This document shows positions 10,867 through 44,206 of a stretch of 64,000 nt of DNA, in pieces. The position numbers and the translations under genes are program-made. Positions within the stretch are counted from its first letter, which is position 1. Each line of letters begins with the position of its first letter. A model generated the notes under the pieces. That model worked only from the letters and a program-made list of their open reading frames with translations, made no database searches and was not told where the DNA came from. The DNA comes from Lampris incognitus. Taxonomy: Eukaryota; Chordata; Actinopteri; Lampriformes; Lampridae. The stretch spans positions 55,638,857 through 55,702,856 of the forward strand of contig NC_079219.1 in assembly GCF_029633865.1 (NCBI RefSeq), read 5' to 3'.

Positions 10867-11930
10867 ATCATATCATCAACTGTTAGATGTTACGTTTAAG
10901 GCGTAAAGCTCAGTAGGCCTCTCTGTATCTTCCCTCTCTGTGGCAGCTGACAAGGCATCTTCATCATCCTCCTGTAATTAAAATTAAATGTTTTGTGGTC
11001 TAATCTAACCCATTATGAAAAGCCTGTGGAGTACTAAGAGCACTTAAACTGGATGGCGGTCTGACATGGCAGAAGGCTCCACCAGACAGATTACACCATC
11101 AGTAACTGGTAGAAGATGAAGATTAGACAGTTGAATTATAACTTTACCCAGAAAAGTGCCCCACCTAATTTAAATTTTTTTTTACATCAGTGTGCCGGGC
11201 GCATCACAATTTTTCAAATATACAACTCTGAGTCAACTTAAAATAGATCATGATGTCTGAAGGACAACTAAGGGTCTGAAAAAGTGACAGCAGCCAATTA
11301 CAAAGAAGTGTACCGCTACAAGAAAATCAGTGTGCCAAGTTGTGTCTAAGTTGGGTGGGTGGGCGTCACTGAGCTAACACCGGCAAAAGGGTGCATGTAC
11401 ATATATATATAATATCATTAATTTGAATACATAACCTCTTATGTAGGTCCATGTGTCCTCCAGAGGTGCCTTCATCAACACTGTGTTGACTGAGGACCAT
11501 CTCTTCAGCCTCTGTGACGGTGGTGGAGGTGGTGGACCCCCACCTGTTTTTCGGGCCTTGGCCTCTTTTGTATTGGTTATAATGGAGGTCAAATTTGAGC
11601 ATGTCCACGTGGCACACATTTGCAGACTTGTATGTATAAAGGCATTTAGGTGGTGCTTTCAAATAATAAATACCGGCAGTGATGGGATGGCTGCAAAATT
11701 CATTCATTTCAATTTTTTCTAAGAAAATTTCCCTAACTACTTTAAGATATCACATGCTGTTTAATTATGCAGGGTAAGCTAAACAACATCACACTTGCTT
11801 GTAATGAAGTTATACCTTACCTGTTTGAGCTTTGTTATATATTTCATCTTCTGGTGCTGCAAAGTTGGGCCTGTTTGGTTGCACCCGCATAAGTATTAAA
11901 CACACACACACGTTGAATAAGTGGAACCCT
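10867..11930. other. Non-coding stretch
   Basis: AT-rich, with a short TA run near 11400 and nothing I can assign. The small open frames at 11366-11722 show no splice context or recognisable domain. Confidence 0.45.
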
Positions 11931-11934
11931 CCAG

Positions 11935-13147
11935 ATAAAATCAACGAAGGTTGAATCAGTTTATCTGGATACAACGTTTATTCAACCTTCTTCTGGATAC
12001 AATGTTTATTATATAAATGTTGTATCCAGATGAACTGATGCAACTTTCTTCTGGATACAACGTTTATTATATAAAGGTTGTATCCAGATGAACCGATTCA
12101 GCCTTCTTCTGGATACAATGTTTATTGTATAAAGGTTGGATCCAGATGAACCGATTCAGCCTTCTTCTGGATACAATGTTTATTATATAAAGGTTGTATC
12201 CAGATGAACCGATTCAACCTTCTTCTGGATACAATGTTTATTATATAAACGTTGTATCCAGATGAACTGATGCAACTTTCTTCTGGATACAACGTTTATT
12301 ATATAAAGGTTGGATCCAGATGAACCGATTCAGCCTTCTTCTGGATACAATGTTTATTGTATAAAGGTTGGATCCAGATGAACCGATGCAACCTTCTTCT
12401 GGATACAATGTTTATTGTATAAAGGTTGGATCCAGATGAACCGATTCAGCCTTCTTCTGGATACAATGTTTATTGTATAAAGGTTGGATCCAGATGAACC
12501 GATGCAACCTTCTTCTGGATACAATGTTTATTAAATAAAGGTTGGATCCAGATGAACCGATGCAACCTTCTTCTGGATACAATGTTTATTATATAAACGT
12601 TGTATCCAGATGAACCGATTCAACCTTCTTCTGGATACAATGTTATATAAACGTTGTATCCAGATGAACCGATTCAACCTTCTTCTGGATACAATGTTTA
12701 TTATATAAACGTTGTATCCAGATGAACCGATTCAACCTTCTTCTGGATACAATGTTTATTATATAAACGTTGCATCCAGATGAACCGATTCAACCTTCTT
12801 CTGGATACAATGTTTATTATATAAACGTTGTATCCAGATGAACCGATTCAACCTTCTTCTGGATACAATGTTTATTATATAAACGTTGTATCCAGATGAA
12901 CCGATTCAACCTTCTTCTGGATACAATGTTTATTATATAAACGTTGCATCCAGATGAACCGATGCAACTTTCTTCTGGATACAATGTTTATTATATAAAC
13001 GTTGCATCCAGATGAACTGATTCAGCCTTCTTCTGGATACAATGTTTATTATATAAAGGTTGGATTCAGATGAACCGATTCAACCTTCTTCTGGATACAA
13101 TGTTTATTGTATAAAGGTTGGATCCAGATGAACTGATTCAACCTTCT
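11935..13147. repeat. 58-bp minisatellite with internal inverted repeat
   Basis: About 20 copies of a 58-bp unit. Each unit holds TTGTATCCAG and, 21 bases on, its exact inverse CTGGATACAA, followed by the near-palindrome GTTTATTATATAAAC. Every unit can therefore fold into two small hairpins. One unit near 12640 has lost six bases. Confidence 0.93.
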
Positions 13148-13344
13148 TTGATTTTCTTGCCTGGATTATTGAGCACGCATCAAGACACTCGAGATAAAAC
13201 TTTCCTTTTTATTTTCCAGTTGCTACTCACGCATTGACTCAGTCAGCAATGTTCTGCCATGCCGGCTCACGTTCTTTTGCTGCTACTCCTGTATTGCTTT
13301 TTTTCTTAAATATATACTCTTATTCTGCATACATATCAATTAAT

Positions 13345-13433
13345 ATCCATCCATCCATTCATTATCCAAACCGCTTATCCTGCTCTTGGGGTTGCGGGGA
13401 TGCTGGAGCCTATTCCAGCAGTCATTGGGTGGC
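13345..13433 (-). mobile_element. ATGG-tailed SINE, 3' fragment
   Basis: Inverted copy: CCATCCATCC tail, then CCAAACCGCTTATCCTGCTC and a GGATGCTGGAGCCTATTCCAG block. The tRNA-like head is absent. Confidence 0.8.
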
Positions 13434-13544
13434 TTTTATTGAAACCAGTAAAAACAAAAAATACAATTCACATTCAAAATCTCATTTAAAAGCGAGACCT
13501 GGCCAAGACAGCAGCAATTCAAAAATGTTACAGACACAGCCTGC

Positions 13545-14125
<581 letters not shown>

Positions 14126-14325
14126 NNNNNNNNNNNNNNNNNNNNNNNNNNNNNNNNNNNNNNNNNNNNNNNNNNNNNNNNNNNNNNNNNNNNNNNNNNN
14201 NNNNNNNNNNNNNNNNNNNNNNNNNNNNNNNNNNNNNNNNNNNNNNNNNNNNNNNNNNNNNNNNNNNNNNNNNNNNNNNNNNNNNNNNNNNNNNNNNNNN
14301 NNNNNNNNNNNNNNNNNNNNNNNNN
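14126..14325. other. Assembly gap of exactly 200 N
   Basis: Two hundred unknown bases lie between the GATA/GACA array and the CCCTAA-like array. The round number suggests a placeholder rather than a measured size. Confidence 0.99.
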
Positions 14326-14740
14326 ACCCTAACCTCAACCTTACCCTAACCTCAACCCTTACCCTAACCTCAATTCTTACCCTAACCTTAACCTAAACTC
14401 CATCCTTACCCTAACCTTAACCCTTACCCTAACCTCAAGCCTAACCCTAACCCTTACCCTAACCTCAACCCTTACCCTAACCTCAACCCTTACCCTAACC
14501 TCAACCCTTACCCTAACCTCAACCCTTACCCTAACCTCAATTCTTACCCTAACCTCAACTCTTAACCTAACCATAACCCTTACCCTAACCTCAACCCTTA
14601 CCCTTACTCTAACCTCAACCCTTACCCTTACCCCAACCTCGTTCCTTACCCTAAACTTAACCCTTACCTTAACCCTAACTCTTACCATAACATCAACCCT
14701 AACCTTAACCTAATCTTGACTCTTAAACCAGGTCCTAACC
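14326..14740. repeat. Degenerate telomere-like CCCTAA/CCTCAA array
   Basis: Repeats of about 18 bp (CCCTAACCTCAACCCTTA), with decay towards the right end. CCCTAA is the vertebrate telomere word but here alternates with CCTCAA and CCCTTA, so it is an interstitial derivative and not a true telomere tract. Confidence 0.85.
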
Positions 14741-14860
14741 CTAAAATAGAATCTCAAAGAAGTGAGGACCAGCCAAAATATCCTCACTTTGCAAAAATGA
14801 CCTCATTCTGATGGTTAAAAACACAAGTAGGCTGAAGTGAGGGCACACACTCGCACGCGT

Positions 14861-14863
<3 letters not shown>

Positions 14864-14954
<91 letters not shown>
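14864..14954. repeat. (CA)n microsatellite
   Basis: About 45 CA dinucleotides without interruption, preceded by a GCACGCGTGCG motif. Confidence 0.97.
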
Positions 14955-14955
<1 letters not shown>

Positions 14956-15082
14956 ATGCGTGTCGATGGCCTAATTCAGCATACACGCTTGAAACCTGAC
15001 ACCATACCCAGACTGTGTGCGTTTGTCTGTAGGTGAGAGGGTTGTTTATTTGTGTATTTGTGTGTGTATGTGTGTATTGCAG

Positions 15083-15191
15083 GTTATCCTTTCCCCACTG
15101 CCCCGCCGGTGGATCCCTTTGCCAAGATCAAAGTCAGTGACTGTGGAATAACCAAGGGCTGCATCAGGTTGGACCAATACACCATCCACCC

Positions 15192-15290
<99 letters not shown>

Positions 15291-18200
15291 GGTCCGTCCG
15301 TCCGTCCGTCCGTCCGTCCGTCTGTCTATCTATCTATCTATCAACCCCCCCTCCCTCCTTCCCTCAGTCACATCTATTTTACCTGTGTATTACTTGGTAA
15401 TTTCTGAGTAATGAATGGTCTGTACTTTAAAGGGCTACCCTTCTGTGTCCGGCTGGTGTGGCGGTCTATTCCCTTGCCTACCAACACGGGGATCGCCGGT
15501 TCGAATCCCCGTGTTACCTCTGGCTTGGTCGGGCGTCCCTACAGACACAATTGGTCTGTGGGTGGGAAGCCAGATGTAGGTATGTGTCCTGGTCGCTGCA
15601 CTAGCGCCTCCTCTGGTCGGTCGGGGCGCCTGTTCAGGGGGGAGGGGGAACTGGGGGGGGGGTAGCGTGATCCTCCCACGTGCTACGTCCCCCTGGTGAA
15701 ACTCCTCACTGTCAGGTGAAAAGAAGCGGCTGGCGACTCCACATGTATGGGAGGAGGCGTGTGGTAGTCTGCAGCCCTCCCCGGATCGGCAGAGGGGGTG
15801 GAGCAGCGACCCAGATGGCTCAGAAGAGTGGGGTAATTGGCTGGGTACAGTTGGGGAGAATAGGGTGGGGGGGGGGTAAAAGAAAAAGGGCTACCTTTCC
15901 TTCCTGTCTTTCTCCAGTCCTCTCCCTCCATTCCTCTCCTTGACAGCTGTGACAGGAGTAAACTCAGGTCCTCAGCCAGCTGTGGGGTTTTCCTCCAGGC
16001 TCTTGTATCTTGGATGCTGCAGCTTCACTTGAACTGGTTCACTGAACTCCATGGACTCCGGGGACTTATCGAGCATCATCTGCAAACCATTTCTGTCTCC
16101 ATGTTGACAAAACCTTTTCTTTCTGGGGTTCTCTCTCAAATAAAGTCTGAAAATGCTCCCAAGAGGAAAAGAAAAATGTAACCGAGAGGAAAACGTCACC
16201 TGAATGACGTGCTTTACATGGGTGTTTATGTTTGTGCACATCCAGATATGGGAAGCCCGGGTGCGACGCGGAGACCTGCGACTACTTCCTGAGTTATCGT
16301 CGCATCGGGACGGATGTGGAGTATGAGATGAGCGCCGACACGGACGGTTGGCTGGCCGTGGGCTTTTCCTCGGACAAGAAGATGGTGAGCACCTGCAGGA
16401 CCGCGCGTGCCGTTAGCCGTCAGGTGACCGGTACCCAGACAGCAGACACATTTGGGCCTAATCTGGGGGCACTTTTGGTACTTATGGCTCAGTTACGGCA
16501 CTGGCAACTGTTGTGTGGGCCAGACATGGCCCAAATGTCATAAGCTGGGCCTGACTTGGGTTACAGCACATATTATGTGAGCCAGAGGTGGACCTGTGGC
16601 TGAGTTGAGGCAGCCACACTCACCCTGAGTCAACGCCGTCATTCAAGGCCAAATGTGGGCCGTAAGATAACTGCAGATGTGGGCCATATTTGGGCCAAAG
16701 AGTCTTTGCTCTCTGGGTAGTGTTTGAAGAGCAAGACAGATGATGGTAAGTCCATTAGAAACGGAGACGGTCAAGAAAGCACTCATCCCCCCTTAGAGTT
16801 TAGCTTCAAAATAACACACTCGCTATCTAACGTGGCCTTTGGTCTTGCAAAAAAAATAAATGGCCACAGTGAGTAATAACCATTATGTAATGATATGTAA
16901 AATCACAAGCTGAAATGCACTTGCCATTATTATAACATTTGGGTATATCCATGACCAATGAAAACATGGTGAGTCTGCATATCAAATCTAATTCTAGTGT
17001 TTGCAAACTCGTTGAATCGAAAACATTTTAGTTTTGAGAATTAAATGCACATCTAGCTTGAGCCTCCTTCATTCAGAAGCTCCAATGATCAATTTTAGAG
17101 CCAAAACAAAGCGTTTCCACTTCAGTGGTGTGCTGTGTAAATAAAGCGTCGCTGTATCCACAGAGGTCTCTGACGTTCTTAGTTAAAATGAACCTCTGGC
17201 GTTGCCCCTCCTAAACACAAGAGGGCGCCAAAGAGCCAGGGCTCCTTTAAAACGGGCCTACAAACATTTCTGTTCAGACAGACGTTTTCTTCTTACTCAG
17301 ACTGTTTGTGCCTTTTCCCTGCTTCTGAACTTACACTACTTTGAGATTTTGTTTCAGTGAAAAGTGTGGTGTAAATGAATTGTAGTTATTATAAGTCGTA
17401 GGTGTAGTAGTAGTAGTAGTGGTAGTAGTAGAAATATCTTATTAGTAGTATTTTTTTGTTCATTTTCATCACATTTTCTACAACAGACCTACTACATGAT
17501 CCCTGTGCAGAAATCTTTCCCCCCCCCCCCTAATCAAGTATGTTGATTTTTTGTTCATAAAAAAACTTTCACTTCCTGTCATTGCTCTGTTCCCCAGGGG
17601 GGCGATGACGTCATGGGCTGCGTCCATGACGACAACGGGCGCGTGCGCATCCACCACTTCTACAACGTGGGCCAGTGGGCCAAGGAGATCAAGAGGAACC
17701 CGGCCAGGGACGAGGAGGGCATCTTCGAGAACAACCGGGTGACCTGCCGGTTCAAGCGCCCGCTCTACGTCCCCAGGGAGGAAACGCTGGTGGACTTGCA
17801 CCTGTCGTGGTACTACCTGTTCGCCTGGGGGCCCGCTATACAAGGTGCGTGCTTGGACTGGTATAAGGCGGCGCTCTTTACTTTCAGAGAGGCCCAACGC
17901 ATGAAATGAAAGGTCTGCAGATGCTTTTGTGGAAATAGTGACAAACAGCATTTGAGGTAATCATGTTTGACTAGCCTTAGCCCTGTGATGGCCTGGCGGC
18001 CTGTCCAGGGTGTCTCCCCGCCTGCCGCCCAATGGCTGCTGGGATAGGCTCCAGCATCCCCGCCACCCTGAGAAAAGGATGAGTGGTTTGGATAATGGAT
18101 GGATGGATGATTCAAGATGGGTCAGCACGGTGGCGCAGTGGGTAGTGCAGTCGCCTCGCAGCAACAAGGTCCTGGGTTCGAGCCCCGAGGTAGTCCAACC

Positions 18201-18707
18201 TTGGGGGGTCATCCCGGGTCGTGCTCTGTGTGGAGTTTGCACGTTCTCCCCGTGTCTGCGTGGGTTTCCTCCGGGTGCTCCGGTTTCCTCCCACAGTCCA
18301 AAGACATGTAGGTCAGGTGAATCGGCCGTACTAGATTGTCCCTAGGTGTGTGTGTGTGTTGGCCCTATGATGGCCTGGCGGCCTGTCCAGGGTGTCTCCC
18401 CGCCTGCTTGGACAGGCTCCAGCATCCCCGTGACCCTGAGAGCAGGATAAGCGGTTTGGATAATGGATGGATGGATTTTCTTTCGCCCCAGGCTTACATA
18501 ACCACACTATCTTACTGTACCTTTGCCCCAACAGGTTCCATCACAAGGCACGACATCGACTCCCCGCCGGTCAGTGACCACATGATCAGTATTTACAAGT
18601 ATGAGGACATCTTCATGCCATCCACCGCCTACCAGACCTTCAACTCTCCCTTCTGCCTGCTGCTCATTGTAGCCCTCACCTTCTACCTGCTGATGGGAAC
18701 GCCCTAA
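15083..18707 (+). CDS. frrs1l: FRRS1L, DOMON-domain AMPA-receptor biogenesis factor, 5' incomplete
   Basis: Four exons were found: 15083-15167, 16246-16384, 17598-17844 and 18535-18707 (stop TAA 18705-18707). All have AG/GT borders and agree in phase, giving about 214 residues. The family is an ER-resident partner in AMPA-receptor assembly in neurons. The N-terminal segment here reads [17 protein letters not shown]. It is followed by the DOMON domain ([76 protein letters not shown]). The protein ends in a C-terminal hydrophobic helix, [18 protein letters not shown], with almost nothing after it, as in the mammalian protein. The exon carrying the start codon and the poorly conserved N-terminus is not recognised; it may lie upstream of the window or in the gap. 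The first found exon begins in phase 1, so an upstream exon is required. TMEM245 follows in the same orientation, as in mammals. Confidence 0.93.
15190..15341. repeat. (ATCT)n/(GTCC)n microsatellite
   Basis: About 25 ATCT units, then a GTCC block and a few more ATCT units. It begins 23 bases after the FRRS1L donor at 15168. Confidence 0.95.
15445..15876 (+). mobile_element. tRNA-derived SINE, family B, copy 1
   Basis: About 430 bp. The head holds a degraded A box and a perfect B box, GGTTCGAATCC. The body has the words CTGCACTAGCGCCTCCTCTG, CTCACTGTCAGGTGAAAAG, CGGCTGGCGACTCCACATG and CCCTCCCCGGATCGGCAGAG, and the end is TTGGGGAGAAT with a G-run. Other copies are at 33508, 34713, 36166 (inverted), 37462, 39332 and 63968. 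It lies in an FRRS1L intron. Confidence 0.9.
16433..16718. mobile_element. CCCAGA-ended element, short variant (copy 4)
   Basis: Bounded by ACCCAGACAGCA and TGCTCTCTGGGT, with TA on both sides. The inside shares GTGGGCCATATTTGGGCC words with the 430-bp copies but is shorter and differs in the middle. It starts 49 bases after the FRRS1L exon donor at 16385. Confidence 0.65.
17980..18110 (+). mobile_element. ATGG-tailed SINE, 3' part
   Basis: CCCTGTGATGGCCTGGCGGC through CTGCTGGGATAGGCTCCAGC to GGATGGATGGATGA. It has no tRNA-like head. The full-length copy at 18119 starts only nine bases later, in the same FRRS1L intron. Confidence 0.85.
18119..18476 (+). mobile_element. ATGG-tailed SINE, full length (family A)
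   Basis: The head has an A box TGGCGCAGTGG (18131-18141) and a B box GGTTCGAGCC (18175-18184). The middle contains GTGGAGTTTGCACGTTCTCC and CCTCCCACAGTCCAAAGACA, then a short GT run. The 3' portion is TGATGGCCTGGCGGCCTGTC to GATAAGCGGTTTGGATAATGG with a short ATGG tail. It ends about 58 bases before the last FRRS1L exon. Confidence 0.9.
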
Positions 18708-20246
18708 TAACAAGCGCCCCAACAGGACAGTGAAGAGACGAGACGAGACGAGGCAATATACTTAAATCGCTGTTTATGTCGGACGCGACACCTTCAGTCG
18801 AGTGTGCCCTCTGCACAGAAAGACGCTGTTTTAGATAGATTAGCCAATATGGAGAGCTTATATTATCATAGCACTGAACTTAGAAGGGGGATCTCACTGA
18901 TCACCGGGTGGACGCCACAGTGCCGTTATCAAGACCTGATCTCGGGCTTCGTGTAGACTCAGTATATTCAAACAGGAGTTCAGATAAAACTGTAGTATTA
19001 TAGTTTTAGAAAGGCCAGTGATTTTTTTTGTTGTGGACTATTCATGTAAGCATACCTGTACTACCTAGAACTATATGAGCACTTCAGATACGCCAGTAAG
19101 TAGCCCCCCCACCCCCCACCCCCACCCACAGCTTGTTGATAGTCTGCATGCACCAGGACATAATCACCGAGAACAGTAAGGAATCGAACACGTGAGGGAA
19201 AACGTTCAGTACCACAAGGCGTTACAGGAAGACCGGGGGTCTTTTCCCCACGTGGAAAGACGAGGGGGTCTCTCACAGACGATGCAGGAGGGAATCCAGG
19301 ACGTCTCAGAAGCTGGACCGCGTCACCTGCTTGGGCGTTATCGAGCATCACCTGCAAATATGTATTGCAATCAAAGCGCTAAGAATACAGAATGGGTCTT
19401 GTGGGGAGGGGGGAGGGGGGTCGGTCTATATTCCTTCTATTGCCTAAACTATGTAGAGTAGATTCTTCCAGCTAAGTGTCTAATGGTCACAAATGAAGCA
19501 CATTATGAAGGCAAGGCTCCAATTAATTTTTTTTTGCATAAACTGTCTTTTTTTATTTTAAGAATTGGCTTAATTCGACTGCAATACCTGTTGGCTTTGT
19601 TCGTCACGACTGTGGCACTGTGTGTTTATTTTGTTGAGTCTTTATTTGAGGAGTTTCATGTTCAACAGAGTCGTGACCAAGGCAGCAGCAGCGGCACACA
19701 GACATTTAAGTTGCACAAAACGCACAAAACACAAGGAGCGCGAAATAAACGCAAATAAATATACAAGTAAACGCAGTTGAGACGATGTCAAAGGCCAATG
19801 TGCGCATGTGCAAGTAGTTGGTCGTCTGCAAATAAACGAGTCACGAGGGGTGCGCACGCGCGCTGTTAAGCGCAATGGCTGACCGGATGTGTTGCCGGGA
19901 CTCGGACCAGTCCTTCCGCTGGTTGCCATCGTAGCAGGAAGCCCTGAAATGAGCTCAGCGGAAGTGGATAGAAACTGTGTTTATCTCATAATTCATGTTA
20001 AGGGTTGTGTAGGACGCTTCCCATTGAAACAGTGTTGTCGGTCTGTGCCTGTGTTTGCTCTCACTTAAAACTGTATCACGAACGAAATGTCTCGTCTTGC
20101 TTCAGCCGAACGTCTGCACGCCGACCGGTTAAACCGGGTACAACCCACACAAAACCAGTTCTGAGCACGTGTTGAGGGGATTTAATTGCATAATGTGGAG
20201 CTGCTCAAAGCTATTTATAGAACATCCAAACGTTTGTTAATAACAA
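18708..20246. other. FRRS1L 3' untranslated and intergenic region
   Basis: It starts with the presumed 3'UTR, including a short GACGA array near 18737. AATAAA words occur at 19743 and 19754, but I cannot tie them to FRRS1L. No other gene is seen. Confidence 0.5.
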
Positions 20247-20380
20247 TGTGACCGGTTATTTTCTTGCCCGGTGCGGGATTCGATACGGGGTGTACTGCGT
20301 CACGAGGCGACGTCACTAACCGCTCGGCTAAAGGGTCAGACCCGTTAGCTAGGGGCTAACGTGTCTTATTAGTAGTTTAC
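20247..20380 (-). repeat. tRNA-Ser/Leu-like repeat, single copy
   Basis: The same 134 bp as the start of the unit at 7788. On the minus strand it reads TAGCCGAGCGGTTAG, then ATCGAATCCCG. AATAACA occurs directly at both sides (20239-20245 and 20381-20387), consistent with a target-site duplication. Confidence 0.7.
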
Positions 20381-20699
20381 AATAACACTGACTGGTTGAT
20401 TTTGAACATGTTAAAATAATAAAAAATATAAGATATATAGGCAGGAACACAAATAAATGGAAATAACACTGAACACATGTTGCAAACTCCCTGTAACACC
20501 ACAAGTAATAATAACTATAGTCCATGCTCGAAAAGGGCGTAGGACGAAGCGAGGGACTTTTCTGGCCCCGCCCCCTTTTTTATTCATTATCAGTCGAATG
20601 GAAACAAAACTTTCAAAACAAAACAAAAGTGGGGGGGGGGAGAAGGACCAACGCATAGAAACCAAAATAAACAACAAATGAGTGAGCTGCGTGATCATC

Positions 20700-42291
<21,592 letters not shown>

Positions 42292-43056
42292 AAGAAAACG
42301 AGGGGCGAATCTCCCAGATTCCTATTGGCTGATTCCTGAGAGGAAGGGGGGGTGGGGGTGGGGGTTTCAGAACTCTCCTAAATTCCTCCCAATACTGTCC
42401 AACCCCTACAGGGTTGGCCCTGACCAAGAGGTGGTGGGTTCAATGTAAGACCATGAAATTACAAATACGTGCATACATTCAGAGGCCAAGCTGTGTTCCA
42501 TGAGATGTGGACCAACGACTCTTCAAAGCCTTAAGATTTGAAATGGCAGAGACAATTGTGGTTCTCACATAGTTGCACATAACCCAGGTGCCTGTGCTGA
42601 TGTGCAAATGTTGAGAAAAGCCTAAATTTATCATTCTGCATATCGTAATCAGCGGTTCATGTTAAAACCGTATGCGTTGGTCATATTAAGACAATAATTC
42701 CCTGATCTGGTCCCAGCAGGCCTTGCCTGTCACTAAACGGCACAGCTGTGCAGTATCTGTACTTGCTCTCTTCATCCTCTTGGAGACTAAAGATGATTTT
42801 TGTAGCAAAAGTTGGCGGATACGACGACAAAGTGAACTCTTGTTCCGCTTTTATTTTTTTAAGCCTGGCTGTGAATAAGGGGGTTTGTTCAAAAGTGGTC
42901 TCCCCCCTCCCCCCCCACCCCCGTTTTACTTAATGCTCATTTTATTTTACACAACTAATTCAATTTGCAGTGTTAGCTCATGAACAACAGTTTACTCTCC
43001 AAAGCTGGTTCTCCTAGACCAGGATTTGCTACCATTGTTGTTTGTCCTGTCACGTT
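42292..43056. other. TMEM245 3' untranslated and downstream region
   Basis: Follows the TGA at 42289-42291. No clear AATAAA signal is seen close by, so the polyadenylation site is not placed. Confidence 0.5.
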
Positions 43057-44206
43057 TTAAAGGGTCATTCCGGTATTTTTTTTAAACCTGGGACCTATTT
43101 TTCCATCGTTTGGGATCTAAATGACTTAATAGGGGCAAAATAAATGTTGGAAGTGGTCCAGTATTGAGCGAGAACGCTTCAGCCGGCGGCCGCCAGACAG
43201 GCTGCGACGTAATGGTTTGGGGGGGCAAGTGTGCGTTTCGTAGTGCGTCCACGAAAAGCGCTCGTTTTTGCCACTGACAGGCTCAGCTTGATATTATGAG
43301 TGGCTGACAACATTATGGAAGAGACAGACCTTCTTCAATATGGTTCGCTTCGTCTGGTCTCTGTTCTTGCATCCCTTTTGCCGCTGCTACTGTGTGCACG
43401 CCGGGGCGCGGCGTCGGATATTCACAAAAGAAGAAGTCACGCCGAATCTTATCAGAGCTGACCATTTGTTTGAGGTAGCGTGGCGGGGGGCGGCGTAAGG
43501 ACGGGTCTTCGTTACACCAGTATTGTGGGATCTCTGCCTCGTGTCTCAGGCCGCGCTACCTCAAACGAATGGCCAGCTCTGATAAGATTCGGCGTGACTT
43601 CTTCTTTTGTAAATATCCGACGCCGCGCCCCGGCGTGCACAAGGCAGAAGTGGTAAAAGGGATGTGACGGCAGAGACCAGAGGACGCAAACGAACCGTAG
43701 AGAAAAAGGTCTATCTCCGTAGGGATCCTTTCCATGATGTTGTCACACTCTTATAATAACGGTCAATCAATCAAGTTGCATTTTTTTTATAGCGCTAGCT
43801 GCAACAGCCACTCAGAGCACTTTACAATTAATTAATTAATTCATACACACACATGACCTGTCAGTGGGAAAAGCAAGCACTTTCATTGGCCATATTTCGA
43901 CAAGTGCATTTGCCCCCAGTGATTACATCACATCCTGTTTTGCAGCTGCCGGCTGAAGCGTTTTTTGTGGCATTTTCCACCTTTATTTGCTAGCGATAGT
44001 AGAGAGAGACAGGAAAGGCAGGGGAGGGAGAGGGGATGACATGCAGCAAAGGGCCCCGGGCCGGATTCGAACCCGGGCCGCCCCGGCTCAAGCGTTCTGG
44101 CTCAATACTGGACCAATTCCAAAGATTTTTGTCCCGATAAGTCATTCAGACCCCGAATGATGGAAAAATAGGGCCCGGGTTTAAAAATACCGGCATCGCC
44201 CTTTAA
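43057..44206. mobile_element. Foldback element with TTAA flanks
   Basis: The left arm (43061-43488) and right arm (about 43552-44202) are inverted copies of each other along nearly their whole length. Matching word pairs include GGTATTTTT, GGTCCAGTATTGAGC, CCACTGACAGG, GGCGCGGCGTCGGATATT and TCTTATCAGAGCTG. The loop is only about 60 bases. TTAA is present at both borders (43057-43060 and 44203-44206), the target used by piggyBac-type elements. The right arm is lengthened by two later insertions (about 43770-43850 and 43961-44098). It does not code for protein. It lies between TMEM245 and TMEM67. Confidence 0.88.
43961..44098 (-). mobile_element. SINE-like insertion inside the foldback element
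   Basis: TGTGGCATTTTCCACCTTTA, then AGAGAGAGACAGGAAAGG and GGATTCGAACCCGGGCC. The last is a B box on the minus strand. The left arm of the foldback element has no counterpart to it, so it inserted later. Confidence 0.65.

Noticed and set aside
9975-13147. Regularly spaced repeats resembling a CRISPR array
   Set aside because: The units are contiguous and have no unique spacers, and the genome is a vertebrate. They are minisatellites.
14377-14688. Minus-strand frame of Val-Arg-Val repeats
   Set aside because: It is a translation of the degenerate CCCTAA-like array; no gene features.
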